Source of the DNA: Plantactinospora soyae
GTDB lineage: Bacteria; Actinomycetota; Actinomycetes; Mycobacteriales; Micromonosporaceae
Direction of reading: 5' to 3'
DNA length: 64,000 nucleotides
NCBI RefSeq assembly: GCF_014874095.1
Contig: NZ_JADBEB010000001.1
Span: forward strand, 6,324,001-6,388,000
Shown: one piece after another, positions 61,846 through 64,000 of the stretch
Numbering within the stretch: position 1 is the stretch's first letter
Layout: each line of letters opens with the position of its first letter
The notes under the pieces: model-generated
Seen by the model: only the letters and a program-made list of their open reading frames with translations
Told to the model about the DNA's origin: nothing
Databases searched by the model: none
Translations under genes and position numbers: made by a program

Positions 61846-62883
61846 TCAATCCTGTGCCTTGCCGGTGGTGATCCGGGCGAGCATCAGGGCGACCAGGATG
61901 ATCACGCCGTAGATCGCCTGGATCCACTGCGCGGAGACGCCGGCCAGGGTCAGGATGTTGTTGATCAGGCCGAGCACGACCACCCCGCAGAGCGCGCCGA
62001 ACAGCGTTCCCTTGCCGCCGTCCATGCTCACCCCACCGATCACCGCCGCGGCGAAGACCGTGAAGATCATGCCCTGGCCCTGGGCGGCGGCGACCGAGCC
62101 GAGCCGGCCGGTCATCAGCAGCCCGGCGAGTGCGGCGAGCACCCCGGCGACCATGAAGACGATCCAGACGACCCGGTCGGTCCGGATGCCGGCGGCCCGG
62201 GCCGCGTCGGCGTTCCCACCGATCGCGTAGATCGACCGGCCGTGCCGGAAGAACCCGAGTACGACGATCGCCACCGCGAAGAGTGCCGCGCACAACCAGA
62301 TCGACGCGGGCAGCCCGAACCAGAGCGCGTTGCCCAGGTAGAGCACCGACGGCGGCAGCTCGAAGAGGTTCTGCCCACCGGTGATGCCGATCTGTACGCC
62401 CCGCAGCACGATCAGCATGCCGAGCGTGACGATGAACGCCGAGAGCCCGAGACGCAGGATCAACATCCCGTTGAACGCGCCGATGGCGAGGCCGATGAGC
62501 AGGCAGATCGGGATCGCCAGCGTCGTCGGCCAGTCGGTGCCGAGCCCGTTGCTGGCCGCCGGGATCACCAGCGCGACCGCGAGCGCCGGGGCCAGCCCCA
62601 CGGTCGACTCCAGCGACAGGTCGAACTTTCCGCCGATCAGGATGATGGCCTCGGCCAGCACCAGCAACGACAGCTCGGTCTGCTGCTGGAGCACGTTGAT
62701 GATGTTGGCGGTGCTGAGGAACACCGGGTCGACCAGCGCGCCGACCACCACCAGCACCAGGATCGCCGGCACCAGCGCCAGGTCACGCAGCCCGGCCAAC
62801 CGCAGCCGGGGCCGGAACGGCCCACCCGGCGGTAACGGCGTCTTCGCCACGCCGGCCGGGCTGGCGGTGCTCGTTCCGGTCAT
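61846..62883 (-). CDS. Ribose-type sugar ABC transporter permease (RbsC-like)
   Basis: 345 residues with 8-10 predicted helices. Family features: SLLVLAEAIILIGGKFDLSL, GLSAFIVTLGMLIVLRGVQI, IYAIGGNADAARAAGIRTDR, and GGVSMDGGKGTLFGALCGVV. Overlaps the ATPase stop (ATGA). Inner-membrane channel of a CUT2-class importer for a monosaccharide or related compound; the substrate is unknown since the binding protein lies outside the window. Confidence 0.93.
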   Translation of the reverse strand: MTGTSTASPAGVAKTPLPPGGPFRPRLRLAGLRDLALVPAILVLVVVGALVDPVFLSTANIINVLQQQTELSLLVLAEAIILIGGKFDLSLESTVGLAPALAVALVIPAASNGLGTDWPTTLAIPICLLIGLAIGAFNGMLILRLGLSAFIVTLGMLIVLRGVQIGITGGQNLFELPPSVLYLGNALWFGLPASIWLCAALFAVAIVVLGFFRHGRSIYAIGGNADAARAAGIRTDRVVWIVFMVAGVLAALAGLLMTGRLGSVAAAQGQGMIFTVFAAAVIGGVSMDGGKGTLFGALCGVVVLGLINNILTLAGVSAQWIQAIYGVIILVALMLARITTGKAQD

Positions 62884-64000
62884 TTTCCGGCTCCTTCCGG
62901 GGCCCCGATACCGTCGGTGGCCGAATCCCGCGTGGCCCCGATCCGCTCGGCGGCCACTCCCTCCACCGCGGCTACCACCTCGGCGTCCTCCCAGTCCCGT
63001 CCCAGTTCGGCGGTGACCCGCCCGTGGAACATCACCAGCACCCGGTCACAGGCGCGTAGGTCGTCGAGTTCGTCCGAGACGAGCAGCACCGCGGTGCCGT
63101 CGTCGGCCGCCGCCCGGACCGCGCCGAGCAGCGACTCCTTGGACCGTACGTCCACCCCGGCGGTCGGGCCGATCAGCACCAGTACCCGGGGACCGGTGGA
63201 CAGCGCCCGGGCCAGCACCACCTTCTGGGCGTTGCCGCCGGAGAGGCTGTTCACCGGGGCGTACGGGCTGGACGTCTTGATGTCGTACCGCGCGATCATC
63301 TCCTCGGCGACGGCGGTCCGCCGCTTCGGCACGATCGCCCCGGCCGGACCGAACCGGTCGGCGATGGGCAACGTGGCGTTCTCCTCCACCGAGAGCAGCG
63401 GCACCAGGCCCTCCCGGTGCCGGTCCTGCGGCACGAAGCCGATCCCGGCGGCCAGCGCCGCCGGCACGCTGCCCGGCGACACCGGTTTCGCGCCGACCCG
63501 GATCTCGCCACCGTCGGGCCGGCGCAGCCCACTGAGCGTCTCCGCCAGCGACACCTTGCCGCTGCTGCCCGAACCGGTCACTCCGACGATTTCCCCGGCC
63601 CGTACCTCCAGATCGACGTCCGTGTAGGCGTCGGCCAGCCGGAGTCCGGTGGTCCGCAGCGCGACCGGCGTCTCGGCGGTGACCGGAGGCCGGGCCGGCC
63701 ACTCGGTCAGCCCGACCGCCTCGCCGGTCATCGCCTCGACCAGGGCGGCGTGCCCGACCTCGGCGACCGGCCGGGTGAGGATCCACCGGGCGTCCCGGAG
63801 CACGGTCACCGTGTCGCACACCTCGTAGACCTCGTGCAGGTGGTGCGAGATGAACAGCAGCGTCACCCCGGACGCCGCGAGCGCGCGCAGCCGGGTGAAC
63901 AACCGGTCGATGGCGGTGGCGTCGAGCCGGGCGGTCGGCTCGTCGAGGATGATGAACCGGCTGCCCAGGGAGAGCGCTCGGGCGATCTCCACGAGTTGCC
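62880..64000 (-). CDS. Sugar ABC transporter ATP-binding protein (RbsA-like), partial
   Basis: C-terminal ~373 residues of a tandem CUT2-class ATPase; the N-terminus is beyond the window. The first ATPase domain is present from just before its Walker B (RFIILDEPTARLD, H-loop FISHHLHEVYEV). The second domain has GIGFVPQDRHREGLVPLLSV, signature LSGGNAQKVVLARALSTGPR, and a degenerate P-loop (VTGSGSSGKVSL), as usual for RbsA-type second domains. Its Walker B reads VLVLIGPTAGVD, with Ile-Gly in place of Asp-Glu, consistent with a non-hydrolysing second site. Confidence 0.93.
   Translation of the reverse strand, partial: QLVEIARALSLGSRFIILDEPTARLDATAIDRLFTRLRALAASGVTLLFISHHLHEVYEVCDTVTVLRDARWILTRPVAEVGHAALVEAMTGEAVGLTEWPARPPVTAETPVALRTTGLRLADAYTDVDLEVRAGEIVGVTGSGSSGKVSLAETLSGLRRPDGGEIRVGAKPVSPGSVPAALAAGIGFVPQDRHREGLVPLLSVEENATLPIADRFGPAGAIVPKRRTAVAEEMIARYDIKTSSPYAPVNSLSGGNAQKVVLARALSTGPRVLVLIGPTAGVDVRSKESLLGAVRAAADDGTAVLLVSDELDDLRACDRVLVMFHGRVTAELGRDWEDAEVVAAVEGVAAERIGATRDSATDGIGAPEGAGK

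Noticed and set aside
1-64000. CRISPR arrays, tRNA or rRNA genes
   Set aside because: No regularly spaced direct repeats of 25-40 bp with unique spacers, no tRNA T-loop/CCA-type cloverleaf and no rRNA segments were found by eye.

Overview
The window is GC-rich actinomycete chromosome. Codon use, frequent GTG/TTG starts, Scr1-type XRE/DUF397 gene pairs, many Tat-exported and lectin-decorated secreted enzymes, and a dispersed 56-bp GGAAGGGGCCCTTCC element all suggest a Micromonosporaceae member (inference; no rRNA or marker gene is present). No tRNA, rRNA, CRISPR array or prophage was seen.

Layout. 1-4627 (minus): start of an Mce lipid-import operon (ATPase, two YrbE permeases, at least two Mce proteins; the last runs off the window). 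4844-6648: divergent SigD-like ECF sigma factor and a membrane anti-sigma factor. 6649-7870: a poorly coding, partly decayed stretch with small genes. 8037-9400: HxlR regulator divergent from a 61-residue Cys-ended peptide gene and a FrnE-type DsbA oxidoreductase. 9468-12108: ricin-type lectin, an AhpD-like enzyme and its ECF41 sigma factor, with a full ECF41 promoter motif between the last two. 12282-15014: xylulokinase preceded by a relic of xylA, then DUF397 and Scr1-type XRE genes. 15480-17795: small enzymes and a TetR regulator, with an 18-bp GATATC tandem repeat. 18056-20468: an acyl-CoA oxidation set (SDR, acyl-CoA dehydrogenase, MaoC). 20985-24846: a PaoABC-like exported aldehyde oxidoreductase. 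25035-32913: secreted proteins, two methyltransferases, M64 and M23 peptidases and a yellow/MRJP-like protein.

33193-38110 is the most distinctive locus: a tightly overlapping four-gene operon encoding an acyl carrier protein, a ketosynthase with an intact C-H-H triad, a ketosynthase-like partner that has lost the catalytic residues, and an acyl-CoA/ACP ligase fused to a type II thioesterase. No reductase, cyclase or acyltransferase is nearby, so it looks like a minimal single-condensation acyl-extension system whose product is unknown.

38536-64000 is dominated by carbohydrate uptake and degradation: two complete ABC importers (38536-42734 and 50792-54388), a GH115 alpha-glucuronidase, a PQQ-type sugar dehydrogenase with PKD/CBM6/ricin modules, a ThuA plus 3-keto-disaccharide hydrolase protein, a FadR-type regulator and a ribose-type ABC importer cut by the window end. 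Scars of rearrangement lie among them: an IS5-family element inserted in a CTAG that is the shared stop codon of two convergent genes, a deletion junction joining two divergent genes that both lost their 5' ends, and an LtrA fragment.
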